In this document: positions 42,113 to 50,709 of the stretch, one piece after another
Layout: each line of letters starts with the position of its first letter
Position numbering within the stretch: the stretch's first letter is position 1
NCBI RefSeq assembly: GCF_004363175.1
Contig: NZ_SNYR01000002.1
Span: 868,001-932,000 of the forward strand
Direction: 5' to 3'
Length of the DNA stretch: 64,000 nucleotides
Origin: Maritalea mobilis
GTDB lineage: Bacteria; Pseudomonadota; Alphaproteobacteria; Rhizobiales; Devosiaceae
Program-made: the position numbers and the translations under genes
Notes under the pieces: generated by a model
The model's database searches: none
The model's input: only the letters and a program-made list of their open reading frames with translations
What the model was told of the DNA's origin: nothing

Positions 42113-43339
42113 TTAACGAGCCAGCTGCTTCCTTTTTTTCACGAAGGAAGCTAGAACAGGCAACGTAGACAAGAATGCTAGTCCCCCGACCGCTACGATT
42201 ATTGACGTTGTGTCGCCTATCAAGCCTGACAGGCCAAACAAAACCATACCGGCTGGAATACCGGCTGAACTGGCAAACTGATCCAAAGATGCAAACGAGT
42301 GAAGACGTTTTCCCGAGAACAGTCTCTGCCCCATTGTGTCCCAACGAATACCACTTGTGGAAACGGAAGCTGCTCCCACGAAACTAGCCACACACACGCC
42401 CCAAATGGCGAAAGACCAACTGAGGACAAAAAGCTGCACCCCCAAGCCCAAACCACACAACACGTGCACAATATGCCAGGGGAAGTTCCGAGCTACACCA
42501 GTAAGCGAAATTGTTGACCCGAATAGTGAGCCCGTTGCCATTGCTGTTGCAACGATTGCCCATTCTAAGGCTGAGTGACTAGCAATAATTAGAGTTGGGC
42601 CGGCCGCCGCGATAGTTCCAATGGCTAGCGAACAAAAAAACCAGCTAACAAGTCCCAGGTATGTCCAGATTGGCAGGCGCTGCTTGACATCTGTATGGAG
42701 GTCTTTTTCTTGGCCGGAGATTTTATTCTTCCAAATGCCATTAGCAATCTTATGGGAGAAATATAATTTTCTTAGCAGAAGCATGGAAATACAAAACATA
42801 GCAGCACTGAAAAATAGCACTGAATGAAAGCCTAAGAGTACAGCCAATGAAGCTCCGAGCAAAGGACCGATTAACTGATATATGTTGGATACTATCGACA
42901 AAAGTGAATTAGCTTGCGCTCGCATTGAATCGGCAACAATCACCGGTATATAGACAAATACCGACGGTATAAAAAAGGCCGACGCAAAGCCATAAAGAAC
43001 AGAAGAAATTGACATCGCCAAAATGCTATTGGGAAGCGATAAAACCCATAACAGTAATCCAGCCTGGGCTATGCACATAGCCGAGATCGATCCAACCATC
43101 GTCAATACAGGGTGGAAATTGAATCCAACCTTCTTGTAAATCAACATTCCAAGGAACCTACCCACCCATAGGGTGATTAGAACACATGCCATACCCCATC
43201 CCCGAGGTTCCACTTTAATGGTCTCAATTGCAAAAGCGATGGGCACCAGAGAAACGCCAGCTCCTGATATCAAGTTGGCAACAACGAGCAGCCTAAAATC
43301 CAAATTCTCAAGTGCTACAAAGTATTTCTTAAATATCAT
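42113..43339 (-). CDS. MFS transporter (MFS_3/drug or siderophore exporter type)
   Basis: A 408-residue protein with 12 predicted helices. NLISGAGVSLVPIAFAIETI and WVGRFLGMLIYKKVG follow the front of MFS_3/EntS-like exporters (usually ..D R..r). A long cytoplasmic loop splits the halves. It starts 7 bases after the small gene at 43347, so the two are an operon. Export of a small molecule or peptide is likely; substrate unknown. Confidence 0.82.
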   Translation of the reverse strand: MIFKKYFVALENLDFRLLVVANLISGAGVSLVPIAFAIETIKVEPRGWGMACVLITLWVGRFLGMLIYKKVGFNFHPVLTMVGSISAMCIAQAGLLLWVLSLPNSILAMSISSVLYGFASAFFIPSVFVYIPVIVADSMRAQANSLLSIVSNIYQLIGPLLGASLAVLLGFHSVLFFSAAMFCISMLLLRKLYFSHKIANGIWKNKISGQEKDLHTDVKQRLPIWTYLGLVSWFFCSLAIGTIAAAGPTLIIASHSALEWAIVATAMATGSLFGSTISLTGVARNFPWHIVHVLCGLGLGVQLFVLSWSFAIWGVCVASFVGAASVSTSGIRWDTMGQRLFSGKRLHSFASLDQFASSAGIPAGMVLFGLSGLIGDTTSIIVAVGGLAFLSTLPVLASFVKKRKQLAR

Positions 43340-43346
43340 AAACGTC

Positions 43347-43691
43347 CTAGTTACCTAAACCTGAAATAAACAAACTGTTCTGCAATCCGAAGCGAACAAA
43401 CTTGACACACCGCTCTAGCTCGATCTCAAACTTCTCCGAGATTTCGATGCTGGAAGTTTTTCGCCGAAGTTTCATCCACATTAGTACTTCCGCAAAATCG
43501 CGGGGAACTTTAATGGTGCCGTAAGTTGTCTCAACAGCCGAAAGCTTTTCCCCACTGTCAACAACTGGAGGCAAACAACTATATGCCAATCTGACCGCCG
43601 TGTCTTGATTGACGAGATCGGGGCAAATCGAAAACGGGAGACTTGTACCTATCCGCGGTGTTAAGTTCGCCTGCTGCTGTTCCATCGACAT
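43347..43691 (-). CDS. Hypothetical protein preceding the MFS exporter
   Basis: About 114 residues from ATG 43691. The C-terminal half (TTYGTIKVPRDFAEVLMWMK, then RRKTSSIEISEKFEIELERC) looks like a small winged helix; the front is polar with Cys in ICPDLV and YSCLPP. It could be a small regulator or a peptide-modification partner of the adjacent exporter. Not recognised. Confidence 0.5.
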   Translation of the reverse strand: MSMEQQQANLTPRIGTSLPFSICPDLVNQDTAVRLAYSCLPPVVDSGEKLSAVETTYGTIKVPRDFAEVLMWMKLRRKTSSIEISEKFEIELERCVKFVRFGLQNSLFISGLGN

Positions 43692-43737
43692 TTCTTGGAA
43701 CAATTTTCCAGAGAACCCGTCAAAGGTAATTGTTAAA

Positions 43738-43828
43738 TCCCAAAAGCTGACATTGGAGCCGTTTGATTTGAATTCCTCAAAGCAGACCTTCGTCGGGCGC
43801 GTTGCCAGGTTTAGATTAAGGGTAGCCC
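43738..43828 (+). repeat. Dispersed repeat copy R6 (full length)
   Basis: Blocks: TCCCAAAAGCTGACATTGGA, GCCGTTTGATTTGAATTCCT, CAAAGCAGACCTTCGTCGGG, AGGTTTAGATTAAGGGTAGC. Same order and orientation as R3, R4 and R7. Confidence 0.75.
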
Positions 43829-43900
43829 AAGGAAATCTAAACTCATCCCGAAATGGCGGTGGCTAGGCTATGCTTTGAGAGTCTTGACGATACGTACCAA

Positions 43901-44482
43901 CTACGACATCAAGTCCAATATGGCTTGTTCAAGCCGCCTATTTTCACCGCGAAAACTAGTAATCATTGCCTGAATGAAAATGTCAGGAACAATTTGGTCT
44001 TCGTTCATGGTGAAGCCTGAATTGTTTAGAAGAATATCGAGCAGCGTAAGCTGGCAGCGCCCATTGCCTTCTCTGAAGGGGTGAATGGCGTTGATTTCAG
44101 CAATGTAGTATGCCGCACGCTCCGCAAAGTGTTTCGGATCAGAAAACCCAACTAAATGGTCTTCATTGGCTAGCTGCCCAAAAATTCTGGTCATTTCGCC
44201 ATCAATATACTCGGGATAGCAAAACCAGTTTCCACCTTTTCCAGTTCTGATTTGGCGGGGTTGACCTGCCCAATCATAGACGTCCTGGAAAAAATGATGG
44301 TGAATGAGTTTGTAATGTTTGTAGTCGAGACTACCGCCAGGCAGCGGCTCTTCTGCCCGCGTCAAATACATTAGTTGCTCAAATTGATCGAGCTCATCCT
44401 GATGGCGTAGACCCGCCTTGTTTATAAGAACTTGTGTCCCAGGATAGCAAAGAGGATCATCAGTTGCGTTATAGCGACTCAT
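43901..44482 (-). CDS. Fic/DOC-family protein (toxin-like)
   Basis: A 193-residue Fic protein with the helical core DVYDWAGQPRQIRTGKGG and active-site loop HPFREGNGRCQL: His134, Phe136, Glu138, Asn140 and Arg142 are present. The last Arg of the consensus (GNGRxxR) is Leu145. Fic enzymes transfer AMP from ATP to target proteins; that Arg helps hold the phosphates, so activity may be altered. It overlaps the small upstream gene by one base, a toxin-antitoxin arrangement. Confidence 0.87.
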   Translation of the reverse strand: MSRYNATDDPLCYPGTQVLINKAGLRHQDELDQFEQLMYLTRAEEPLPGGSLDYKHYKLIHHHFFQDVYDWAGQPRQIRTGKGGNWFCYPEYIDGEMTRIFGQLANEDHLVGFSDPKHFAERAAYYIAEINAIHPFREGNGRCQLTLLDILLNNSGFTMNEDQIVPDIFIQAMITSFRGENRRLEQAILDLMS

Positions 44483-44697
44483 TAGCCCTGCTTGGTGGCA
44501 AACGAACTAATGATTTCTTTGCGCAACGCATCACCTTTAAGCCCGCGGCGCTCCAGCCGCGAGATCAGGTCGCGAGAATCTGAATTCAAAGACATACCTT
44601 CGACCAAGGCGAATTTTGAAGCTTTCGCTTTGCCGAGGTTGGTTTGGATAAACCGCCCTGTAGATGCTTCGCGTTGTGTTTTTACGATCTTGCTCAT
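44482..44697 (-). CDS. Putative antitoxin of the Fic pair
   Basis: A 71-residue protein coupled to the fic gene by a one-base overlap. It has SKFALVEGM, where Glu could act as the inhibitory Glu of class I Fic antitoxins, but the (S/T)xxxE(G/N) motif is not exact. The N-terminus (TGRFIQTNLGKAKASKF) is basic. Role assigned by position and size. Confidence 0.6.
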   Translation of the reverse strand: MSKIVKTQREASTGRFIQTNLGKAKASKFALVEGMSLNSDSRDLISRLERRGLKGDALRKEIISSFATKQG

Positions 44698-44845
44698 AAG
44701 AGAACTTTACCACAATTTCGCAATAAAACGCAAAGGGATTAGCTGCACCCTGTCCCCAATTTGCCAATTGCATCAGTCCGGTGAGATAATAGCTTGCTAA
44801 ATTTCGGAGTGCTGCGGTTGGAGGGTATGGTGAAAAGGACTTGTC

Positions 44846-45481
44846 ATGTCTGATTCATCAAATCTACCAATGGTCATTCCATCCAATCGGGCTTGGAATC
44901 GTGGGCGTATTATCGGCCAAAAAAGGCCACTTCAGCCCAAACATGTTTGGGCAATTCGCGTGCGCTTGGAAATTGCAAATGCGGTGAGAGACCTCGCACT
45001 GTTTAACACTGCAATCGACAGCAAGCTACGTGGGTGCGATCTCGTCAGATTGAAGGTTTCTGATGTTTATAGCGCCGGCGCCATCAAAGAACGTGCTTCG
45101 GTCCTGCAACGCAAAACCAAGTCACCAGTCAGATTTGAATTAACTGAAGGAACCAGGGCATCGCTTAAAGAGTGGATTGATCATCCCATAATGAGCGGCC
45201 ACAGCTTTCTTTGGCCTGGACGATTTCACGACCGGCCCCATATTTCTACCCGGCAATATGCTCGGATGCTAAAAGGTTGGGTCCAATCAATTGGTTTGGA
45301 ACCAAGCGCCTATGGAACGCACTCAATGAGGCGAACTAAAGTCGCGCAAATCTATAAGAAGACCGGCAATCTGAGAGCAGTTCAGTTACTCCTTGGTCAT
45401 ACAAAGATGGACAGCACTGTACGTTATCTAGGAGTAGACCTCGAAGACGCTTTGTCGATATCTGAAAGTGTCGAGATTTAA
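44846..45481 (+). CDS. Solo tyrosine recombinase (catalytic domain only)
   Basis: A 211-residue recombinase lacking the usual N-terminal arm and core-binding domain. Catalytic set: Arg62 (DSKLRGCD), His159 and Arg162 (THSMRRT), His185 (LLGHTK) and nucleophile Tyr194 (TVRYLGV). AAGGAC precedes the ATG. This short family is widespread and often multicopy in Proteobacteria. It is followed by an intrinsic terminator and repeat R7; a decayed 3' end with the same tail is at 15840. Confidence 0.87.
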   Translation: MSDSSNLPMVIPSNRAWNRGRIIGQKRPLQPKHVWAIRVRLEIANAVRDLALFNTAIDSKLRGCDLVRLKVSDVYSAGAIKERASVLQRKTKSPVRFELTEGTRASLKEWIDHPIMSGHSFLWPGRFHDRPHISTRQYARMLKGWVQSIGLEPSAYGTHSMRRTKVAQIYKKTGNLRAVQLLLGHTKMDSTVRYLGVDLEDALSISESVEI

Positions 45482-45490
45482 GCCGTGAAC

Positions 45491-45518
45491 AGGGTCGGCC
45501 AATCAGCACGACCCTTTT
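45491..45518 (+). terminator. Terminator after the solo recombinase
   Basis: AGGGTCG (45491-45497) pairs with CGACCCT (45509-45515), followed by TTT. The same hairpin in altered form follows the recombinase remnant near 15950. Confidence 0.6.
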
Positions 45519-45552
45519 CGCATTTCCAGTTTCGGCGATGCCGCCAGCAAAT

Positions 45553-45625
45553 TCCCAAAAGTGGATATTAGCGCCGCTTGGTTTGAAATCCTCACAGCGG
45601 CCTTCGTTCTAAGGTTTGCTCGGAT
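45553..45625 (+). repeat. Dispersed repeat copy R7
   Basis: TCCCAAAAGTGGATATTAGC, then TTGGTTTGAAATCCTCACAG, CGGCCTTCGTTCTAAGGTTT. Diverged but collinear with R6. Lies directly downstream of the solo recombinase. Confidence 0.65.
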
Positions 45626-45968
45626 ATGGATAAAAGGCTGCTACGCGGACTTTTCTGTATTTCGCTTGGAACTGCGAGTCGGCAAATCGGGTAAAGTGTA
45701 GACTTTTCTTTGAGTTCTAACTCTTCGGGCGTCACTGCTGTCCAATTCTGAAAAGTTGTTTTGCAAGAATTTTCACGTCTAACGGAATGAGAATAAACTT
45801 GAATTTCTTTGCCCATTCGACGACTGTAAGATGGCTTGGCCACGCTTGTCGTCGTGTAGAAGTTGTGATTCCTAATCTGCAGACAGCTTCATTCGATTTG
45901 AGCAGCAAGCTTGCCAAGTTGATTGTTTGCCTGATGAAGTTAAGAATTGTTTGAATACGGAGATTGTA
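45626..45968. other. Gap upstream of the putative defence operon
   Basis: No supported gene. Two overlapping minus-strand frames (45592-45843, 45732-45917) have no recognisable product and no ribosome site. The operon promoter should lie here. Confidence 0.4.
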
Positions 45969-46742
45969 TTGTCAGAAATTGAATGGACTGACACGACTTG
46001 GAATCCGGTTGCAGGGTGCACAGCAGCGTCTAGCGGATGTACTAACTGCTATGCAATGCATATGGCTCTTCGCTTGGAAGCAATGGGGATGGAGAAATAT
46101 CAAGGTTTAGCACGGCGCTCCGGAAAGAGAACCGTTTGGACTGGCGCAATCAATCTAGATGAAAGATCATTGATGGCACCGCTGAAATGGCGAAAGCCAC
46201 GAAAAATCTTTGTTAACTCTATGAGTGATCTCTTTCATGAACGCGTGCCATTCGAATTTGTTGAAAGAGTCTGGCAAACAATGGAGAAAACTCCACATCA
46301 TCAATATCAGATTTTGACCAAAAGACCTGAGCGTATGCTTGAGTTTGTGAGGGATCATCTCAACGTGGTTCTCCCAAATGTTTGGCTGGGAACTAGTGTC
46401 GAAAGCGCTGAAACAACTGCAAGAATTGATGCCCTTTCGACAACACCAGCAATAATCCGATTTATTTCCTTTGAACCATTAATTGCGCCTATTGGAAAGG
46501 TGGATCTAAGCAAAATCCATTGGGCTATTGTTGGGGGCGAAAGTGGTTCGCAAGCGCGGCCCATCAAAGAAGAGTGGATTGATGAAATCCATTCTTTGTG
46601 CCAGCGATATGGAACTGCGTTTTTTTTCAAACAATGGGGAACGTGGGGAAAAGACAACAAGAAACGTTCCAAGAAAGCTAACGGGAGGCTGTTTAGGGGA
46701 AAAGTGTGGGAAGAAATGCCGACAATGTCGGTCTCTCCATAG
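45969..46742 (+). CDS. DUF5131 / phage Gp37-Gp68 family three-Cys protein
   Basis: A 257-residue protein. Near the front it has WTDTTWNPVAGC followed by GCTNCYAMHMALRL, a CxxxxxxCxxC motif resembling a radical-SAM cluster site, then FVNSMSDLFHERVP, YQILTKRPERM, NVWLGTSVES, RFISFEPLI, WAIVGGESG and FFFKQWG: all hallmarks of Pfam Phage_Gp37_Gp68 (DUF5131). TTG 45969 is preceded by CGGAG at the right distance; TTG 45927 is an alternative. This family is known to pair with TcmP, which follows 21 bases on. Confidence 0.88.
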   Translation: MSEIEWTDTTWNPVAGCTAASSGCTNCYAMHMALRLEAMGMEKYQGLARRSGKRTVWTGAINLDERSLMAPLKWRKPRKIFVNSMSDLFHERVPFEFVERVWQTMEKTPHHQYQILTKRPERMLEFVRDHLNVVLPNVWLGTSVESAETTARIDALSTTPAIIRFISFEPLIAPIGKVDLSKIHWAIVGGESGSQARPIKEEWIDEIHSLCQRYGTAFFFKQWGTWGKDNKKRSKKANGRLFRGKVWEEMPTMSVSP

Positions 46743-46763
46743 GGTTGTTGGAGCGCCTTCAGC

Positions 46764-47975
46764 ATGGTTAAGAGGCAGTATGACTGGGAAAATGGTGCTA
46801 CAATTGGGCAACACTCCAAGATCAAGCTTGAGATTATCAAAGAGTACATTCACGAGTACGTTCGCGTCAGATGCAGTTTGCCTCAACAAGAGAGGTTTCG
46901 GTTATCCTTTGTTGATGGGTTCAGCGGAGCCGGCTCATACGAATGTGGTACGCTCGGTTCACCTATGGTCGTGCTGCAAACACTTAAATCAGTAAGCGCC
47001 GAAGTGAATCTTAGAAGGGCAATAGCTGGGTTCAAGCCGATTTCCTTCGAATTCTACATGTATTTCAATGACCTTTCCCCCGTCGCAATACGGACCCTAC
47101 AAGTTAGCGTTGATGGGTTTTTGCAAGAGCACCGAGATGATGACAACAATGCCATGTTCTGCGTGAGGTACTTCGAAGGAGATTTCGGTAGAAACCTTCC
47201 AAGTATCTCTCAAATGGTGTTGGCCTCTAAAGTTCGAAACACCATTTTTAACCTCGATCAATATGGTTACGCCGATGTATCCGAAGAACACCTTCGAACG
47301 GCTCTCTCGCTGACGCGATCCTCCGAAGTGTTCTTGACTTTTTCTATCAAATCCTTCTTGGCATTTATCAGCCCAGCGAGAAGACAAGGCACGAGAATAT
47401 TTGACGGACAGATTTCAGATATTTCCCTACACAAAACCAAGAAAGAATGGCTTGCAGCAGTAGAGAAAGTCGTATTTGAGGAGTTCCAAACTTTGGCAAA
47501 CTTCGTCAGCCCGTTCTCGATAAACAACCAAAGTGGGTGGGAGTACTGGCTGGTTCATTTCGCAAATTCTTTCCGGGCTAGGCAGGTTTATAACGATATT
47601 TTGCATCGTAAAAAGAACTCGCAAGCGCATGTGGGACGTTCCGGTCTGCAGATGTTGAGGTATAACTCTATTGAGGATGCTTCCCTGTACCTGTTTGATG
47701 CGAACTCACGCCGAGGAGCGCGTGACGAGCTCTACTACGATATTCCTAAGTTTCTCGCGGACTGCACTCCCGAAGCTTCGCTGTCAGTTGCAGATTTTTT
47801 TGACCAAACATACAATCAAACTCCTGCTCACTCTGACGATCTCAACAGCGCACTAATTAGGTCGCCTGATGTTGAAGTTCTAACTGCAACAGGCGGTAAG
47901 CGAAGAAAACCAAAGATGATCAAACGGACTGATAGGATCCGCTTGGCACCGCAAAAAACTTTTCATTTCCTTTAA
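46764..47975 (+). CDS. tcmP: Three-Cys-motif partner protein TcmP
   Basis: A 403-residue protein. Family hallmarks: YDWENGATIGQHSKIKLEII, and LSFVDGFSGAGSYECGTLGS, where DGFSGAG resembles motif I of SAM methyltransferases (DxFxGxG). Then FNLDQYGYADVS, EVFLTFSIKSFLAF. TcmP always lies beside a three-Cys DUF5131 protein; the biochemical activity is unknown. Both occur in phages and in bacterial mobile regions. Confidence 0.85.
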   Translation: MVKRQYDWENGATIGQHSKIKLEIIKEYIHEYVRVRCSLPQQERFRLSFVDGFSGAGSYECGTLGSPMVVLQTLKSVSAEVNLRRAIAGFKPISFEFYMYFNDLSPVAIRTLQVSVDGFLQEHRDDDNNAMFCVRYFEGDFGRNLPSISQMVLASKVRNTIFNLDQYGYADVSEEHLRTALSLTRSSEVFLTFSIKSFLAFISPARRQGTRIFDGQISDISLHKTKKEWLAAVEKVVFEEFQTLANFVSPFSINNQSGWEYWLVHFANSFRARQVYNDILHRKKNSQAHVGRSGLQMLRYNSIEDASLYLFDANSRRGARDELYYDIPKFLADCTPEASLSVADFFDQTYNQTPAHSDDLNSALIRSPDVEVLTATGGKRRKPKMIKRTDRIRLAPQKTFHFL

Positions 47976-48013
47976 TCACAAGTCGAAAGCTGTCAGACAT
48001 TTAGGAGAAACAA

Positions 48014-49456
48014 ATGGATTGGGAAAAACTTATGTCCGCGACCCGTCGCAAAGATATGCACGGCGATAGCGGCCCCCCCCTAAATGCAGGCGGAGATCGA
48101 ACTGAAATCGAACGGGACTATGATCGAGTGCTTTTTAGCACACCTGTTCGGCGTTTGGCCGATAAAACCCAAGTCTTTCCATTGGAAAAAAATGACAGCG
48201 TCCGAACACGTCTCACTCATTCCCATGAAGTATCAAATATAGCGAGGAGTATTGGTGTAGCCCTATCCCACCGCGAGGGAAGTAAGTTTTGTTCCGGTGG
48301 TTTCCAACGTGATCTACCCTCAATTCTTGCAACTATTGGGCTGGCGCATGACATCGGAAATCCACCATTTGGGCATCAAGGTGAGTACGCTATTGGCGAC
48401 TGGTTTAAAAAGAATGGCGAAACGGTATTCAAGTTCCTCGATTGTGATCATGTGTCCCTTCCTACCGACGTGAAGGAGCGCATGCGGCTGGATTTTGAAA
48501 AATTCGAAGGCAATGCTCAAGCGCTTCGCGTGCTCACCAAACTCCAGATCATGAACGACAACTTCGGGCTAAATCTTTCCTGCGGCGCGCTGGCTGCTTT
48601 AATGAAGTATCCAGTGACATCGGAGCAACAGGACAAGTCAAACATTGCGACAAAAAAATTTGGCTGTTTCCATTCCGAGCTTGATGTCGTCGAAGACGTT
48701 TGGAAAGAGACAGAGCTGAGAAAAGGGCTGCGGCATCCATTGACATTCTTGATGGAGGCTAGTGATGACATTGCCTATTCGGTTTTGGATGTTGAAGATG
48801 CGGTCAAGAAAGGGCTCGTTTCCTACAGAGACATGATTAGCTATCTTGAATTTGGGGCGAATGGGGAACATGAAACCGACGCTGCGATCAAGGACGTTTG
48901 CAAGAGAGCGCATGCACAGCACAAAAAGCACAAAGAAGCAAAGCTATCACCGAATGAAGTAAATGATCTTTCAACCCAGATGTTTAGGGTGTTTGCCATC
49001 GGAAAAATGGTTTCTGCGGTCATTGAGGCCTTCTTAGATAGACAGTCCGATATCGAAAACGGAACATTGAAAGAAGACCTAATCGCTGTTTCGAGTGCAG
49101 CGTTGCTCTGCCAAAAGCTTAAAGATTTTGCATTCGAGAATGCCTACAAGCACCGGAGTGTTCTTGAGCTAGAGTTGGAGGGGCACAAAGTTATCCACTC
49201 AATCATGGACATGCTTTGGCCTGCCATAGTCAACCGTGGTGACCCTCAGAAAGAGGCCAAAGGGCACACTGGAACTCCATTTGAGAAGTACGCCTACGGA
49301 AGGATCTCGGAGAACTACCGACGAGTTTTCGAAAGTCCGAACGAAGATCTGCCGCTTGGTTACCGTCGCTGTCAATTGCTTGCAGACATGATCTCTGGTA
49401 TGACAGATAGCTTTGCGCTAAGCTTTGAGCGAGAACTAAGAGAATTACGCTGCTAA
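48014..49456 (+). CDS. dGTPase-like HD-domain triphosphohydrolase
   Basis: A 480-residue protein of the deoxyguanosinetriphosphate triphosphohydrolase family: RRLADKTQVFPLEKNDSVRT, LTHSHEVSNIAR (His69), IGLAHDIGNPPFGHQGE (His112, Asp113, His121), and SDDIAYSVLDVEDA with the last metal Asp. All HD metal ligands are visible, so it should cut dNTPs to nucleoside and triphosphate. Some bacterial dGTPases defend against phage by emptying the dNTP pool. It lies third in the operon, GGAGAAA before its ATG. Confidence 0.9.
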   Translation: MDWEKLMSATRRKDMHGDSGPPLNAGGDRTEIERDYDRVLFSTPVRRLADKTQVFPLEKNDSVRTRLTHSHEVSNIARSIGVALSHREGSKFCSGGFQRDLPSILATIGLAHDIGNPPFGHQGEYAIGDWFKKNGETVFKFLDCDHVSLPTDVKERMRLDFEKFEGNAQALRVLTKLQIMNDNFGLNLSCGALAALMKYPVTSEQQDKSNIATKKFGCFHSELDVVEDVWKETELRKGLRHPLTFLMEASDDIAYSVLDVEDAVKKGLVSYRDMISYLEFGANGEHETDAAIKDVCKRAHAQHKKHKEAKLSPNEVNDLSTQMFRVFAIGKMVSAVIEAFLDRQSDIENGTLKEDLIAVSSAALLCQKLKDFAFENAYKHRSVLELELEGHKVIHSIMDMLWPAIVNRGDPQKEAKGHTGTPFEKYAYGRISENYRRVFESPNEDLPLGYRRCQLLADMISGMTDSFALSFERELRELRC

Positions 49457-49464
49457 GGACAGAA

Positions 49465-50244
49465 ATGAAACCTGCACTTGACCATAAAGCCGCCAAGAAG
49501 CGTATACGACGTTTTTTTGATGTGCCAATGGCTGAACGTAAGGCTGTTGCTCTCTTCATTGAGGAATTGTCGGTTTGCGCTGATGTTTTTGTCTTTGGCG
49601 GTGCGCTTCGGGATATCTCTCTACTGGGTGCACCAGGTTTCAGTAGTGATGTAGATACCGTTGTGCAAGTACATGACAGTGACACCTTCATGGATATCTT
49701 GGGGCGGCATGCAGCAATTCAGAACAAGTTTGGCGGATATCGCGTTCGCGTCGGACGATGGAATTTTGACGTTTGGGAAGTTGCTCGAACGTGGGCGTTT
49801 TCGGCGGGTGCGGTTGAAGCCCGCAGTCCCTTGTCTCTTCTCGAAACAACATTCTTTAATTGGGATGCAATTTTATACGACTGGCGTTTCGGTTCGCTTC
49901 ATCACGGACAAAATTACTTTTCGGAACTGTCTGAAAAATATTTGGAACTAGTGCTTGAGGATAATCCAAATACCATTGGGGCGCTTGTTCGTGCATTACG
50001 AACGCTTGGTATGTCTGACGAAATACTGGCTGGGCCAAGACTTTCGAAGTTCGTCAAAGATCAGTTTGGAAAGCTCTCAAACCAAGAAATTATTTCTTAC
50101 GAGGTGCATAGCTTCACGAGCAATAGGCTTACTGTCGGATTGCTTTCAGATTTGAGAGCTCGTGCCAATGATTGGGATAACGATAATTCATTCAGTTGGT
50201 TACCTCGACAGCAATTGTCTCTTTTTGACAGGCAAGCAAACTGA
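49465..50244 (+). CDS. Nucleotidyltransferase-fold protein
   Basis: A 259-residue protein, 8 bases after the dGTPase gene. VFVFGGALRDISLLG (GG at 45-46) followed by SSDVDTVV (Asp62, Asp64) is the GG...DxD pattern of the pol-beta/CCA-adding superfamily. The helix-rich C-terminal half (LGALVRALRTLGMSDEIL) recalls tRNA nucleotidyltransferase or MNT-like proteins. Might modify a tRNA, a protein or an alarmone; the target is unknown. Last gene of the putative defence operon. Confidence 0.7.
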   Translation: MKPALDHKAAKKRIRRFFDVPMAERKAVALFIEELSVCADVFVFGGALRDISLLGAPGFSSDVDTVVQVHDSDTFMDILGRHAAIQNKFGGYRVRVGRWNFDVWEVARTWAFSAGAVEARSPLSLLETTFFNWDAILYDWRFGSLHHGQNYFSELSEKYLELVLEDNPNTIGALVRALRTLGMSDEILAGPRLSKFVKDQFGKLSNQEIISYEVHSFTSNRLTVGLLSDLRARANDWDNDNSFSWLPRQQLSLFDRQAN

Positions 50245-50709
50245 CGTCTGCGTTAGTTTTTCTGGGAAGTATAGCATAAGGCTCGTCTGACTTGTCCGGC
50301 ACAATCTTGTGGCTAAGTAGCGATATGAGATTGCCTTAAAAATCGTTTTATGACTTTCTCGCAGAATCTAAAGAGAATTTTTGCCCAAAATGTTCGACGG
50401 TTCTCGTTTTTGTTGAATCGAAGTTTACTTTCCGCCCCTGATTGGCATTGGCGCCGAAATCGTCCACCGGCACCTTTCCGCCCTCATGCGCATTGGCTAC
50501 GACATTGTCCAACGGCAGCTTTCCGCCCATTTAAGACATTGCTTGAACGAAAACTCCGCAATTACATACCCTCTTCACTGCTAAAATGCGGTGGGTGCCA
50601 TTTGAATCTCTTGCAATCCATTGAATAGACCTGCGCACAGATTGGCGTCGGCTGTGTTAGTGAACATCGATCGAAAAATACTGAGAAATAATGCTTAGCA
50701 AATATAGGC
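50245..50709. other. Gap after the putative defence operon
   Basis: No supported gene. Holds the short tandem repeat at 50435-50530. The rest is A/T-rich with no clear terminator. Confidence 0.45.
50435..50530 (-). repeat. Two and a bit copies of a 45-bp tandem repeat
   Basis: On the minus strand the units begin GGAAAGCTGCCGTTGGAC, GGAAAGGTGCCGGTGGAC and GGAAAGTAAACTTCG, and keep one frame: GGKLPLDNVVANAHE, GGKVPVDDFGANANQ, GRKVNFD. A 60-codon open frame (50348-50530) covers it. Coding-like conservation suggests a piece of a repeat protein; no ribosome site seen. Confidence 0.5.

Noticed and set aside
45592-45917. Two minus-strand frames before the DUF5131 gene
   Set aside because: No ribosome sites, no recognisable domains, and they overlap repeat R7.
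50348-50530. 60-codon minus frame as a real gene
   Set aside because: It has a coding-like repeat but no ribosome site or recognised family, so it is listed only as a repeat.
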